A stretch of DNA of 64,000 bases from JBQCHF01 sp051953655. Its GTDB lineage: Bacteria > Actinomycetota > Actinomycetes > Motilibacterales > Motilibacteraceae. The notes beneath the pieces were generated by a model. That model did no database searches and was not told the DNA's origin. It saw only the letters and a program-made list of their open reading frames with translations. Positions 1-10,630 of the stretch are shown here, one piece after another. Numbering within the stretch: position 1 is the stretch's first letter; each line of letters opens with the position of its first letter. Where the stretch lies: assembly GCA_051953655.1 (NCBI GenBank), contig JBQCIO010000106.1, positions 22,076 through 86,075 on the forward strand, in the 5' to 3' direction. Both the position numbers and the translations under genes were made by a program.

Positions 1-1185
1 GACCGCGATCTGCCCGGTCTCGTGGTCACGGATCTCACCGATGAGCACGACGTCGGGGTCCGAGCGAAGGATCGAGCGCAGCGCCGCGGCGAACGTCAGG
101 CCGGCCTTCTGGTTGGTCTGCACCTGGTTGATGCCCGGCAGCCGGTACTCGACCGGGTCCTCGACCGTGATGACGTTGATCTCCGGCCGGCTGACGATGT
201 TCATCGTCGCGTAGAGCGTGGTCGACTTGCCCGAACCGGTCGGGCCGGTGACCAGGATCATCCCGTAGGGCTTGGTGAAGCTCACCGAGTAACGGTCGTA
301 GTTGGACGGCGAGAAGCCGAGGTCGGCCAGGTCCAGCCGTGCGGTGGAGTTGTCCAGGATTCGCATGACGACCTTCTCGCCCCACACCGTGGGGAGGGTC
401 GCGACGCGGAGGTCGACCTTCTTGCCGTGCGCGTTCACCGACAGGCGGCCGTCCTGCGGGATGCGCCGCTCGGCGATGTTGATGTCCGCCATGATCTTGA
501 GGCGGCTGATGACGCCGGACTGGATCGCCTTGGGCGAGCGCATGACCTCGTGCAGCACGCCGTCGATGCGGAAGCGCACCCGCAGGTCGTGCTCGGTCGG
601 CTCGAGGTGGATGTCGGAGGCGCGGTCCTGGATGGCCTGGGTGATGAGCAGGTTGACGTACTTGACGATCGGCGCGTCCTCGACGATCTCCTTGACCTTG
701 GAGAGGTCGTCCTCGTCCTCGGCCTGCGCGTCGAGCACGCTGGTGAGGTCGTCGAGGTCGGAGTCCGCGCGGTAGAAGCGGTCGATGGCCGCGAGCACGT
801 CGCCGCGGGTGGCGACGACGGCGCGCACCTCCATGCCGGTGATGGAGCGCAGGTCGTCGATGGCGAAGACGTTGGCCGGGTCGGCCATCGCCACCAGCAG
901 CCGGCCCTCCTCGAACCCGATCGGCAGCGCGGTGTGCCGGCGCGCGACGGTGCCGGGCACGCGGCCGATCGCGGAGCCGTCGACGGCGTAGTCGGTGAGC
1001 TCGACGAAGCGCAGCCCGATCTGCGTGGCCAGGGCGGCGACGAGCTGGGCCTCGGTGAGCACGCCGGAGTCGACCAGCACCCGACCGAGGCTGCGGCCCT
1101 GCCGCTGCTGCTCCTCGTAGGCGCCGACCAGCTGGTCCTCGCTGACCAATCCCCCCTCGAGGAGGATGTCGCCGAGCTGCTTCAC
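1..1185 (-). CDS. pilB: Type IV pilus assembly ATPase PilB/GspE (3' end beyond window)
   Basis: Hexameric cytoplasmic ATPase of the GspE/PilB family that powers pilus extension or type II-like secretion. The visible 395 codons hold two tandem MshEN-type segments in the first ~150 residues (LGDILLEGGLV and LGRVLVDSGVL motifs), then the RecA-like core with Walker A GPTGSGKST near residue 312 and Walker B LIGEIRD near residue 388. The C-terminus runs off the left edge. The start is the GTG at 1185; the reading frame has no usable start further up, and a GGGAG stretch lies just upstream. It is the last visible gene of an operon whose upstream members are a small protein, a Ras-like GTPase, a DUF4388 protein and a roadblock protein, so regulation of the ATPase by that module is inferred. 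MshEN domains are known c-di-GMP binders. Confidence 0.93.
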   Translation of the reverse strand, partial: MKQLGDILLEGGLVSEDQLVGAYEEQQRQGRSLGRVLVDSGVLTEAQLVAALATQIGLRFVELTDYAVDGSAIGRVPGTVARRHTALPIGFEEGRLLVAMADPANVFAIDDLRSITGMEVRAVVATRGDVLAAIDRFYRADSDLDDLTSVLDAQAEDEDDLSKVKEIVEDAPIVKYVNLLITQAIQDRASDIHLEPTEHDLRVRFRIDGVLHEVMRSPKAIQSGVISRLKIMADINIAERRIPQDGRLSVNAHGKKVDLRVATLPTVWGEKVVMRILDNSTARLDLADLGFSPSNYDRYSVSFTKPYGMILVTGPTGSGKSTTLYATMNIVSRPEINVITVEDPVEYRLPGINQVQTNQKAGLTFAAALRSILRSDPDVVLIGEIRDHETGQIAV

Positions 1186-1267
1186 CCCGCGCTCCCGTCC
1201 GTCACGTCGTCCACTCCACCATCGGGCGGACACCCCCCGACCTTGACCAGTCCTGGGCGCGAGCCCC

Positions 1268-1624
1268 TCAGTCCCTGGGCTGCAGCAACCTCGTGGCGGC
1301 GGCGAGCAGCGCCGCGGCCTGCGGCGAGGCCGCGGGCATCCGCTCGCTGCGGCCGTCGGTGAAGCCGAGCTCGACGACGGGCTCGTCGGGCTCCGCAGCG
1401 GGCGCAGCGGGTGGTTGCGGCGCGGGCCGGCGCGGGAGCACGGCGTCGTCCGCGGATGTCCTCGGGACCGGCACGAAGACGGGTTCGGCCGCGAGGGCGG
1501 CGGCCAGCGGCGTCGACGGCGGCTCAGCCGCGCGGGATGCCCCTACCGACCGCACCGACGACGTCGGCCGTCCGGCCGCGTGCCGACCGGCGGCCCGCCG
1601 CGACCACAGCCGGGACCAGCGCAC
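1268..1624 (-). CDS. Small Ala/Pro-rich hypothetical protein in the pilus operon
   Basis: A 118-residue protein with no recognised domain. It begins with a basic stretch rich in Arg and Trp, is rich in Ala and Pro in the middle, and ends in an acidic then Ala-rich segment (PVVELGF, AALLAAATRLL). The GTG start at 1624 lies one base after the GTPase stop codon, which suggests translational coupling and supports it being a real gene. There is no signal peptide or membrane segment. It could be an adaptor between the GTPase module and PilB, but that rests on position only. Confidence 0.55.
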   Translation of the reverse strand: MRWSRLWSRRAAGRHAAGRPTSSVRSVGASRAAEPPSTPLAAALAAEPVFVPVPRTSADDAVLPRRPAPQPPAAPAAEPDEPVVELGFTDGRSERMPAASPQAAALLAAATRLLQPRD

Positions 1625-1625
1625 G

Positions 1626-2213
1626 TCAGGCCCGCACCGCTTCGGCCTCGAGCTGGTCGAGGACGCCGAACAGCAGGGACAGCACCACGTTTTTCACCGA
1701 CTCGCGGTCGGTCGCGTCGCACGGCACGATCGCCACGCTGCCGTCGACGTCGAGCGCGGCCCGTACCTGCTGCTCCACGGCCGGGTCCAGCGACGCGGCG
1801 CGGTTGAGCGCCACCACGAACGGCACGGTGGCCATGGCGCGGAAGGCGTCGAGGATGCCGCGGCCCTCGGCGAAGGACTCGGGGCGGGAGGCGTCCAGGA
1901 GCAGGACGTAGCCGAGCATCCCCTCGCCGAGGATCTCCCACATGAAGTCGAAACGCTCCTGCCCGGGCGTGCCGAACAGGTAGAGGACGAGCTCGCGGTC
2001 GATGGTGATCCGGCCGAAGTCCATCGCGACGGTGGTCTCGGCCTTGCGGGCGCGCTCGCTGCCGTCGCTGGTGCCGCGTTCGGTGCTGAGCACGGTGATC
2101 TCGCTGATGGTGCGGATCAGCGTGGTCTTGCCGGCCGCGTAGGGGCCGGTCACCACCACCTTGACCGCCTGGCCGCCGTGCCGGCGCCGGGGGCGTCCCT
2201 GCCGTGCGGTCAC
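1626..2213 (-). CDS. Ras-like small GTPase (MglA/CvnD-type ATP/GTP-binding protein)
   Basis: A 195-residue single-domain P-loop GTPase. Walker A GPYAAGKTT is at residues 23-31, and the G3 switch motif reads FGTPGQ near residue 80. The G4 base-recognition site is NRAA rather than NKxD, as often seen in actinobacterial CvnD-type proteins. Bacterial proteins of this class act as molecular switches with a roadblock partner; MglA controls polarity and type IV pili in Myxococcus. The GTG start follows directly on the TAG stop of the DUF4388 gene. With the roadblock gene two genes upstream and pilB downstream, a role in switching pilus activity is inferred. It could instead be part of an incomplete conservon. 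Confidence 0.88.
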   Translation of the reverse strand: MTARQGRPRRRHGGQAVKVVVTGPYAAGKTTLIRTISEITVLSTERGTSDGSERARKAETTVAMDFGRITIDRELVLYLFGTPGQERFDFMWEILGEGMLGYVLLLDASRPESFAEGRGILDAFRAMATVPFVVALNRAASLDPAVEQQVRAALDVDGSVAIVPCDATDRESVKNVVLSLLFGVLDQLEAEAVRA

Positions 2214-3500
2214 CTAGAGACCCCTCACGCCGGCGATGAGACGAAGCATGAGGCTGCGGTTGATGCTCGGGTCCCGCTCGACCATCGGGGCGCGGTCGGC
2301 CGCCATCGCGACGCTGCCGACCACTCCCCCGACCGACGGGGTGCGGGTGGGCAGCGGCGGCAGGGCGGCGCGGGCGGCCGCGAGCTCGTTCTCGCGCTCG
2401 TCGGTGTCGTGCTCCGGGCGGCGCTGGGGCAGGAACGGCTCGGGGCGCGGCGGGATGACGTCGCGCTCGGACGGGGGCACGAACGGCTGCCCGACCGGCT
2501 GCGGAGGAAGGTGCGGCTCGGGGCCCCAGTCGCCGTTCCAGTCGTCGGCGGAGCCATTGGAGTCAGCAGCCTCGTCGTCCCAGACCTCGACCTGCGGCTC
2601 CTCGCCGGGGTCGTCGGGCTGCTCGTCGGGCTGGTCGCCCGGCTCGGTCCCGTTCTCGACGGCGGCGAGGTCGGCCCGGTCCGCCCGGGCCTCAGCGAAA
2701 GGGGGCGCCTCCGGAGCGGGGGCCAGGGGCACTCGCAGGGTGGGCCGTTCCAGGCCGTCGACGACGGCGAGCCGGCGGGATCGGGCATCGCCGGCGGCGG
2801 CGCCGTCGGCGGGCGCGGCCAGACCGCGGCGCTGCAGCTCGCCGAGGGCGGTGAGCACGGTGACCGGGCTGTCTCCGGCCAGCTCGACGACGTCGGCCAC
2901 CGTGCGGTGCCCGTCGAGCAGCGCCAGCAGCGCCCACTCCTGCGGCTCGGCGGTCACGGCCTCGGCCACCGGGGCGAGGCGCAGCACGGCGTCGAGCGGC
3001 ACCGAGGCGGACAGCGCCTCCCAGGCGGCGGCGCGCTCGCGGGCGGCGGCGACCAGCTGGTCGACCGGCAGGCCGAGCGAGAGACCCTCCGGCTCGAGCT
3101 CGTCGGCGTCGAGGGCGAACTCGCCCTCGTTCCAGTCGAGCAGGTCCACCACGGCGTCGACGGCGTGCTCGCGGGCCAGCGCCGACACGGCGTCAGAGCC
3201 CAGTGCGCCGGCGTCGAGCAGCGAGCGGAGCACTCCTCCCCCAGCACCGACCGCCACCGCTCCGGCGACGGCCGTGGCCAGGGCGGCGTCGTCGACCGGC
3301 AGGGCGGCTACGACGCGGCGTAGGAGGGTGGGGCGGGACAGGTCGGCGCTGGCGTTGGCGACCAGCCCGGCGTCGAACCAGACCGCGCCCTCGAGGCCGT
3401 CGGCCGCGCGAACGCGCAGTCCACCGGTCTTGCGGGTGGCGGCGAGCAGCTGGAAGACGTCGGGGAGTCCGAACGCGTCCAGCGAGCCCTCGAGCTTCAC
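2214..3500 (-). CDS. DUF4388 (PATAN) domain protein
   Basis: A 428-residue cytoplasmic protein. Its first ~110 residues match the DUF4388/PATAN pattern (EGSLDAFGLPDVFQLLAATR, then GGLRVR and a VWFDAGLVANA strand). A helical middle part follows, then an acidic, Pro-rich linker at about residues 255-380 and a basic C-terminal tail. DUF4388 proteins are commonly linked to two-component, GTPase and gliding or pilus regulation, but their biochemical role is not settled. The GTG start at 3500 is preceded by GAGG. It sits between the roadblock gene and the GTPase gene and directly abuts the latter, so the three products probably act together. Confidence 0.85.
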   Translation of the reverse strand: MKLEGSLDAFGLPDVFQLLAATRKTGGLRVRAADGLEGAVWFDAGLVANASADLSRPTLLRRVVAALPVDDAALATAVAGAVAVGAGGGVLRSLLDAGALGSDAVSALAREHAVDAVVDLLDWNEGEFALDADELEPEGLSLGLPVDQLVAAARERAAAWEALSASVPLDAVLRLAPVAEAVTAEPQEWALLALLDGHRTVADVVELAGDSPVTVLTALGELQRRGLAAPADGAAAGDARSRRLAVVDGLERPTLRVPLAPAPEAPPFAEARADRADLAAVENGTEPGDQPDEQPDDPGEEPQVEVWDDEAADSNGSADDWNGDWGPEPHLPPQPVGQPFVPPSERDVIPPRPEPFLPQRRPEHDTDERENELAAARAALPPLPTRTPSVGGVVGSVAMAADRAPMVERDPSINRSLMLRLIAGVRGL

Positions 3501-3542
3501 GGCGGCCTCGTCTGCGTGCAGGTGGGGTGGGACGGGAAGGGA

Positions 3543-4169
3543 CTACCAGGCCGGCGGCGGCGTGGGGTGCCCGTTGACCGGCTGTCCGTTCACGGGCTGG
3601 CCGTTGAGCACGGGCGCTGCCTGCTGCGGGGCCCACTCGCCGGCCGGCCAGCCGGTGCCCGGAGCGCGGTCGGCGGTCTTCTCGGCGTAGGCGGGCTCGT
3701 AGGGGACGGCCGCGGCGGCGACGCCCTCGAGCACCTCGGCGGCCTCGTCCAGCGAGGTGAACGGGTCGTCGGCGCGCAGGGCGGCGGCCACCGCGGCGGC
3801 GGCGTGGCGGACCTCGTAGAGCATCAGACCGGTCTTGGCGCCCTTGGCGGCCACGGCCACCAGGACGGCCTCGTCGTCGGCGGAGACCAGGAAGACGGTG
3901 CCCTCCTCGGCCTCGACGAAGACCTGCGACAGGTCGCCGCGGCCCAGGCCCTCGGCGGCCCGCTCGCCCAGCGAGAGCAGCGCGGCGCTCATCGCGGCCA
4001 CCCGGTCCTCGTCCATGAACGGCGGCAGCGCCGAGGCCATCGGCAGGCCGTCGAAGGTGACGACCGCGGCGGCCTCGAGCTCGGGGGCCTGCGCGAGCAG
4101 GTCACCCAGCACGCGGGCCAGCCGGGAGGCCCGGCCGGGGCCGGCAGGCAGGTCGTACGACTCGGGCAC
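3543..4169 (-). CDS. Roadblock/LC7 domain protein (MglB/CvnB-like)
   Basis: A 208-residue protein with a roadblock/LC7 fold at about residues 10-130 (LGDLLAQAPELEAAAVVTFDG, then VAAMSAALLSLGERAAEGL and VFLVSADDEAVLVAVA). Such proteins bind Ras-like GTPases; MglB is a GTPase-activating protein for MglA. The chosen start is the GTG at 4169, with GAGGTG four bases upstream; longer versions of the frame reach 4331 but lack a ribosome site. The C-terminus carries a short repeat, NGQPVNGQPVNGHP. It heads the five-gene pilus-control operon and is separated by a large inverted repeat from aroE upstream. Confidence 0.87.
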   Translation of the reverse strand: MPESYDLPAGPGRASRLARVLGDLLAQAPELEAAAVVTFDGLPMASALPPFMDEDRVAAMSAALLSLGERAAEGLGRGDLSQVFVEAEEGTVFLVSADDEAVLVAVAAKGAKTGLMLYEVRHAAAAVAAALRADDPFTSLDEAAEVLEGVAAAAVPYEPAYAEKTADRAPGTGWPAGEWAPQQAAPVLNGQPVNGQPVNGHPTPPPAW

Positions 4170-4298
4170 GGGGCACCTCTTCGCTGCGCGGGGCGCACCC
4201 GTCGGCGCGCCGTCACCCCTCCCATCGGCCGGGCGGTGGCTCGTCTTGACCCTGCTGAACGGGCTACCTGCGGCGAGCGTTACAGGGGGCAAGTCCAT

Positions 4299-4394
4299 TT
4301 CGGAACGATCACGTCCCCGCGATCGATTCATGCTTACCGCGCCAGATCTGTCGCGGTAAGCAGGTAAGGACCACGCCCCCGTGATCGTTCCGAA
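4299..4394. terminator. Nested inverted repeats between aroE and the pilus operon
   Basis: Outer arms TTCGGAACGATCACG (4299-4313) and CGTGATCGTTCCGAA (4380-4394) are perfect 15-bp complements. Inside lies a second perfect hairpin, GCTTACCGCG (4332-4341) with CGCGGTAAGC (4352-4361). The structure begins 14 bases after the aroE stop codon, so termination of the aroE operon is the simplest role. The two-level symmetry is more elaborate than needed for that, and it also sits in the region where the pilus-operon promoter must lie. Confidence 0.7.
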
Positions 4395-4407
4395 CGGGCC
4401 CGGGGGG

Positions 4408-5247
4408 TCAGGCGCGGGCGGCGAGGGCGCGCTCGCCGGCGGCGCGCATGACGTCGACCAGGCGACCGGTCCCGTCGGCGGGCTCCTGGCCGGTCATCAG
4501 GGCGACCTGCAGGACCGCCTGGTGGACCAGCAGGTCCAGGCCGCCGACGACGAGGCCGCCGGAGCGCTGCCAGGCCGCGGCCAGGGCGGTGGGCCAGGGG
4601 TGGTAGACGACGTCGAAGAGGGTGCGCGGCGCGATAGGCAGGGCGGCCGCCAGGCCGGCGGCGGCGTCGCCGGGGACGGTGCTGACCACCAGGTCGCGGG
4701 CGAGCAGGCCGCTGGAAGGGTCGGCCGCCTCGGCCCAGGGGCGGACGTCCGGCCGCACCCCCAGCCGGGCCGCGGCGTCGAGCAGCTCGCCCACCGCCTC
4801 CGGCCGGCGCACGACGACGGCCGCCTCGCGGACCCCGAGGTCGGACAGCGCGGCCAGCGCGGAGGTGGCGGTCGCTCCCCCGCCGACAACGGTGGCCGAC
4901 GCCGCACCGAAGACCCCGCGCTCGCGCAGCGCCGCCACCATGCCAGGGACGTCGGTGTTCGCCCCCAGCCGGCGACCTCGGCCGAGCACGACCGTGTTCA
5001 CCGCGTGCACCTGCCGGGCCAGCGGGCTGACCCAGTCCAGCAGCGGGATGACCGCGCGCTTGAGCGGCATGGTGAGCGACAGCCCGGCCCACGAGGCGTC
5101 CAGCCCGGCGAGGAACCCCGGGAGATCGGTCTCCGTCACGTCGTAGGAGTCGTAGCTCCAGTCCAGCCCGAGCTCGGCGTAGGCGGCGCGGTGCAGCACC
5201 GGGGACAGGCTGTGGGCGATCGGCGACCCGAGGACGGCGGCTCTCAC
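4408..5247 (-). CDS. aroE: Shikimate dehydrogenase
   Basis: A 279-residue NADP-dependent enzyme that reduces 3-dehydroshikimate to shikimate in the chorismate pathway. The N-terminal substrate domain has GSPIAHSLSPVLH and SLTMPLK (catalytic Lys); NTDVPGM carries the catalytic Asp. The nucleotide loop reads GGGATATSA, a variant of the usual GAGG motif, and QAVLQVALMTG near the end matches the family's closing helix. The GTG start at 5247 overlaps the mltG stop by 4 bp (GTGA). It is the last gene of the alaS-ruvX-mltG-aroE operon, in the same order as in mycobacteria. Confidence 0.93.
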   Translation of the reverse strand: MRAAVLGSPIAHSLSPVLHRAAYAELGLDWSYDSYDVTETDLPGFLAGLDASWAGLSLTMPLKRAVIPLLDWVSPLARQVHAVNTVVLGRGRRLGANTDVPGMVAALRERGVFGAASATVVGGGATATSALAALSDLGVREAAVVVRRPEAVGELLDAAARLGVRPDVRPWAEAADPSSGLLARDLVVSTVPGDAAAGLAAALPIAPRTLFDVVYHPWPTALAAAWQRSGGLVVGGLDLLVHQAVLQVALMTGQEPADGTGRLVDVMRAAGERALAARA

Positions 5248-6371
5248 TGACCCGGGTGGTCCCGCAGCCACTTCTGGAACTCGGCCACGTTCTTCTGGTG
5301 CTCGGCGTCGGTGACCGCGAACTTGGTCTCGCCGGTGTCCGGGTTGACCGTGACGAAGTAGAGCCACGGGCCGTCGGCCGGGTTGAGCGCGGCCTTGATC
5401 GCGTTCTCGCCGGGCGAGTCGATCGGGCCCGGCGGCAGCCCGTCGTGCACGTAGGTGTTGTACGGCGACTTGGAGGCGCGGTCCTGGTCCGAAGTGGTGA
5501 TGCCCGGCTTGCCGGTGGCGTAGGACACCGTGGAGTCCAGCTGCAGCCGCATGCCCTTGTTCAGCCGGTTGTAGAGCACCCGCGCCACCTTGGCCTGGTC
5601 GGCCGGCGGGGCCTCCTTCTCGGCGATGCTGGCCACGGTGAGGATCTGCAGCGGGGTGTACCGCTTGCCGTCGATGGTCGCGCCGTCGCCCAGCCCGGTG
5701 TCCTGCGCCGCCTGGTCGAAGCGCTTCACCGCCGCGGCCAGCACGTCCTGCGCCTTCACCCCCGGCTTGAAGGTGTAGGTGGCCGGGAAGACGAAGCCCT
5801 CGAGGTTGCCCTTGGGCGTCCAGTCCGGCGCCCCCAGCGCGGCCGGGTCCTTGGCCGCGGCCTGCAGGTCGGTCAGCCGGATGTCGGTGGCCTTCGCGAT
5901 GGCCTGCAACGACTCCTTGAGCCGCAGCCCCTCGCGCAGCAGCACCCGCTCCTGCACCCGGCTCGTCGGGTCGAGCAGCAACGACACGGCGTCGGAGGCC
6001 TTCATCTTCTGCTTGAGCGCGTAGACGCCAGGCTGCACCGAGGCGGCCTTGGGGTTGACCTTCGCCGCGTCCACGAACGCACCCACGCTGGCGACGACGT
6101 CGGCCTTGGCCAGCGTCTGCCCGATGGCCGTGAGGGTGGACCCGCTGGCCACCTCGACCTGCACCTGGCCGGTGCCGGGCCCGGGGTAGTCCTCCGGCCC
6201 GCCGTGCGGGATCAGCCCGCGCAGGGCGTAGGCCCCGGCGCCGACCACGCCGAGCACGAGCAGCAGCACGACGAGCATCGCGATGCCCACCGCGCGCCGC
6301 CCGCGGCGGCGGTGGCGCCGCTGGCGCTCCTGCTCCTCGCTCTCGGACAGCCCGAGGCCCAGCGAGCTCAT
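5244..6371 (-). CDS. mltG: Endolytic murein transglycosylase MltG
   Basis: A 375-residue inner-membrane YceG-family lytic transglycosylase that cuts nascent peptidoglycan strands. A short basic cytoplasmic N-terminus with an RRHRRRGRR stretch precedes one membrane helix at about residues 27-50. The extracytoplasmic YceG domain shows [10 protein letters not shown] with the catalytic Glu, followed by ARVLYNRL and [10 protein letters not shown], as in the family. The ATG at 6371 overlaps the ruvX stop by 4 bp, and the end overlaps aroE by 4 bp, so expression is coupled within the operon. Confidence 0.94.
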   Translation of the reverse strand: MSSLGLGLSESEEQERQRRHRRRGRRAVGIAMLVVLLLVLGVVGAGAYALRGLIPHGGPEDYPGPGTGQVQVEVASGSTLTAIGQTLAKADVVASVGAFVDAAKVNPKAASVQPGVYALKQKMKASDAVSLLLDPTSRVQERVLLREGLRLKESLQAIAKATDIRLTDLQAAAKDPAALGAPDWTPKGNLEGFVFPATYTFKPGVKAQDVLAAAVKRFDQAAQDTGLGDGATIDGKRYTPLQILTVASIAEKEAPPADQAKVARVLYNRLNKGMRLQLDSTVSYATGKPGITTSDQDRASKSPYNTYVHDGLPPGPIDSPGENAIKAALNPADGPWLYFVTVNPDTGETKFAVTDAEHQKNVAEFQKWLRDHPGQ

Positions 6372-6931
6372 CGCGTCCCTCCGTCCGTGCTGCCGGTCGT
6401 GTCGCTGTCCCCGTGGCTGCTGTGCTGGTTCCCGCTGCCGGCACTGCCCACCCCAGCATCGACCACGGTGCCGGGCGGCCGCCCGCTGCCGCGCTCGGCG
6501 TCGCGCGCGGACTGCAGGATGACGACGGCCGCGGCCTGGTCGACCACGTCGCGCCGGGTGCGGGCTGCACGCTTCCCGGTGAGGCCCGAGTCGCGCAAGC
6601 CCCGCTGGGCGGTGACCGTGCTCAGCCGCTCGTCCACCAGCCGCACCGGCACCGGCGCGAGCCGGCGGGCCAGCGCGGCGGCGAAGGTGCGGGCGTCGCC
6701 GGCCGAGGCGCCCTCGGCGCCGGACAGGTGCCGGGGCAGCCCGACGACCACCTCGAGCACCTCGTGCTCGGCGGCCAGCGCCACCACCCGGTCGAGGTCG
6801 CCGCGTCCGCGCCGGACGGTCTCCAGCGGGGTGGCCAGCAGGGCCGAGGGGTCGCAGGCCGCGACGCCGATGCGCACCGTGCCGACGTCGACGCCGAGCC
6901 TGACCCCCCGCCGCACCTCGCCGGGCGTCAC
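6368..6931 (-). CDS. ruvX: RuvX/YqgF Holliday-junction-resolvase-like nuclease
   Basis: A 187-residue RNase H-fold protein of the YqgF family, involved in pre-16S rRNA end processing and possibly recombination. The family signatures are present: [13 protein letters not shown] at the N-terminus, [10 protein letters not shown] in the middle, [11 protein letters not shown], and [11 protein letters not shown] with the last acidic residue. The final ~35 residues are a Gly/Ser/Asp-rich tail beyond the usual end of the family. The GTG start lies 3 bases past the alaS stop. Confidence 0.93.
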   Translation of the reverse strand: MTPGEVRRGVRLGVDVGTVRIGVAACDPSALLATPLETVRRGRGDLDRVVALAAEHEVLEVVVGLPRHLSGAEGASAGDARTFAAALARRLAPVPVRLVDERLSTVTAQRGLRDSGLTGKRAARTRRDVVDQAAAVVILQSARDAERGSGRPPGTVVDAGVGSAGSGNQHSSHGDSDTTGSTDGGTR

Positions 6932-6934
6932 CGC

Positions 6935-9655
<2,721 letters not shown>

Positions 9656-9657
9656 GC

Positions 9658-10026
9658 TCAGTGCTCTCCGATGGGTCGGGGCTCCTGCGCGGACGGGGGC
9701 GTCGGCAGGTGCGGACGGTTGAGCGGGGTGCCGTCGACGTCGACCGTCGCGGTGACCGGGGGCAGCGCCGGCGAGAGGCTGCCCGGCATGACCCGGGGCC
9801 GGCCGGTCTCGATGCCCAGGGCGTCGACGAGCAGGGCCTCCCGCTCGGCGGAGCCGGCGCGGACGTCGTCGGCGAAGTCGCGCACCGCGTCGCCGAGGAT
9901 GGCCAGGGACTCGGCCAGGCTGGTGGCGATGCCCTGCGGGGTGAACGACTCGGCGGTCTGGGCGACCTTGCGGGCCAGGTAGATGCCGGCGGCCGCGCCC
10001 ATGCCGAGCCAGAACAGCCGCTTCAC
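9658..10026 (-). CDS. DUF6167-like small membrane-anchored protein
   Basis: A 122-residue protein found beside alaS in many actinobacteria. The start is [20 protein letters not shown], a single hydrophobic segment close to the N-terminus, followed by an amphipathic helical stretch and a Pro-rich tail. The function is unknown. The GTG at 10026 overlaps the DUF948 stop by 4 bp, and the stop is 2 bases before alaS. The family assignment rests on synteny and on the opening motif. Confidence 0.8.
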   Translation of the reverse strand: MKRLFWLGMGAAAGIYLARKVAQTAESFTPQGIATSLAESLAILGDAVRDFADDVRAGSAEREALLVDALGIETGRPRVMPGSLSPALPPVTATVDVDGTPLNRPHLPTPPSAQEPRPIGEH

Positions 10027-10508
10027 GAGCCGGCCCCGTTCTGCGCGGCGGCGTGGGCCCGGGCGGCCTCGGCGGCGCTGCGGGCGGCCGCCCGCTCGGC
10101 GGCGCGGCGGGCCCGCCGCTCGGCGCGGATGCGCGCGCCGGCGGTGCTCTCGACCTTGGCGGTGCGCCGCTGGGCGATCGCCCGCTGCACCCCGTAGGAG
10201 AAGGCGGAGACCTTGATCGCCGGACCACCCAGCCCGCTGGTGACCAGGCCGGTGAGCCCGGAGACGTTGGAGCTCATGTCGTGCACGTCGGAGGCGATGC
10301 CCTCGGTCTGGGCCAGCGAGGCGTTGACGCTGCGCATGGCCGCGGTGGCCTCCTGCAGCGTGGGCAGCGTCTTCTCGGTGAGCTCCTCGAGCGAGCGCTG
10401 GGCCTGGGCGATGGTGCGCGTGAGGCGCAGCAGCGGCAGCGCCAGCAGCCCCACGAGCACGACGAAGGCGAGGGCCGCGATGAGCCCCGCCACCTCTCCT
10501 GCCGACAT
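10023..10508 (-). CDS. DUF948 domain membrane protein
   Basis: A 161-residue protein with one N-terminal membrane helix (about residues 5-30, [19 protein letters not shown]). A helical, coiled-coil-prone segment follows ([21 protein letters not shown]), the pattern of DUF948, and then a basic Ala/Arg-rich tail. Function unknown; it is linked to alaS across actinobacteria. The ATG at 10508 lies 8 bases after a TAGGGT box, so the transcript may begin at or next to the start codon. It is the first gene of the operon running down to aroE. Confidence 0.85.
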   Translation of the reverse strand: MSAGEVAGLIAALAFVVLVGLLALPLLRLTRTIAQAQRSLEELTEKTLPTLQEATAAMRSVNASLAQTEGIASDVHDMSSNVSGLTGLVTSGLGGPAIKVSAFSYGVQRAIAQRRTAKVESTAGARIRAERRARRAAERAAARSAAEAARAHAAAQNGAGS

Positions 10509-10516
10509 GGGGCTTG

Positions 10517-10522
10517 ACCCTA
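10517..10522 (-). promoter_or_regulatory. -10 box of the DUF948-alaS-ruvX-mltG-aroE operon (near-leaderless)
   Basis: TAGGGT on the minus strand, 8 bases before the ATG of the DUF948 gene. The spacing puts the transcription start at or next to the start codon, a common actinobacterial leaderless arrangement. No clear -35 box is seen. Confidence 0.55.
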
Positions 10523-10569
10523 CCGCCCGGGGCGTGGGCGGGCTGAGGGGGAAAGGGGCGGGGGCGCCT

Positions 10570-10626
10570 CGAGTGGAAGGTTGTTGCGGGACACGCTGGC
10601 GTGTCGTGACATCGCCGTTCCACTCG
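10570..10626. repeat. 57-bp palindromic element, copy 1
   Basis: Starts CGAGTGGAA and ends TTCCACTCG, with the central stem GACACGC-TG-GCGTGTC at 10590-10605. It aligns without gaps to two further 57-bp copies at 11709 and 11872. It lies 4 bases past the stop codon of the AbiEi/DUF559-like gene, so it could also end that transcript. Confidence 0.85.
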
Positions 10627-10630
10627 TGGG

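Noticed and set aside
1293..3323. 676-codon plus-strand frame opposite the GTPase and DUF4388 genes
   Set aside because: No domain match, composition typical of antisense frames, and clear families on the minus strand.
4408..6570. Apparent 720-residue fusion ending in AroE
   Set aside because: Only the last 279 residues match a family; the rest is an off-frame reading of mltG and ruvX.
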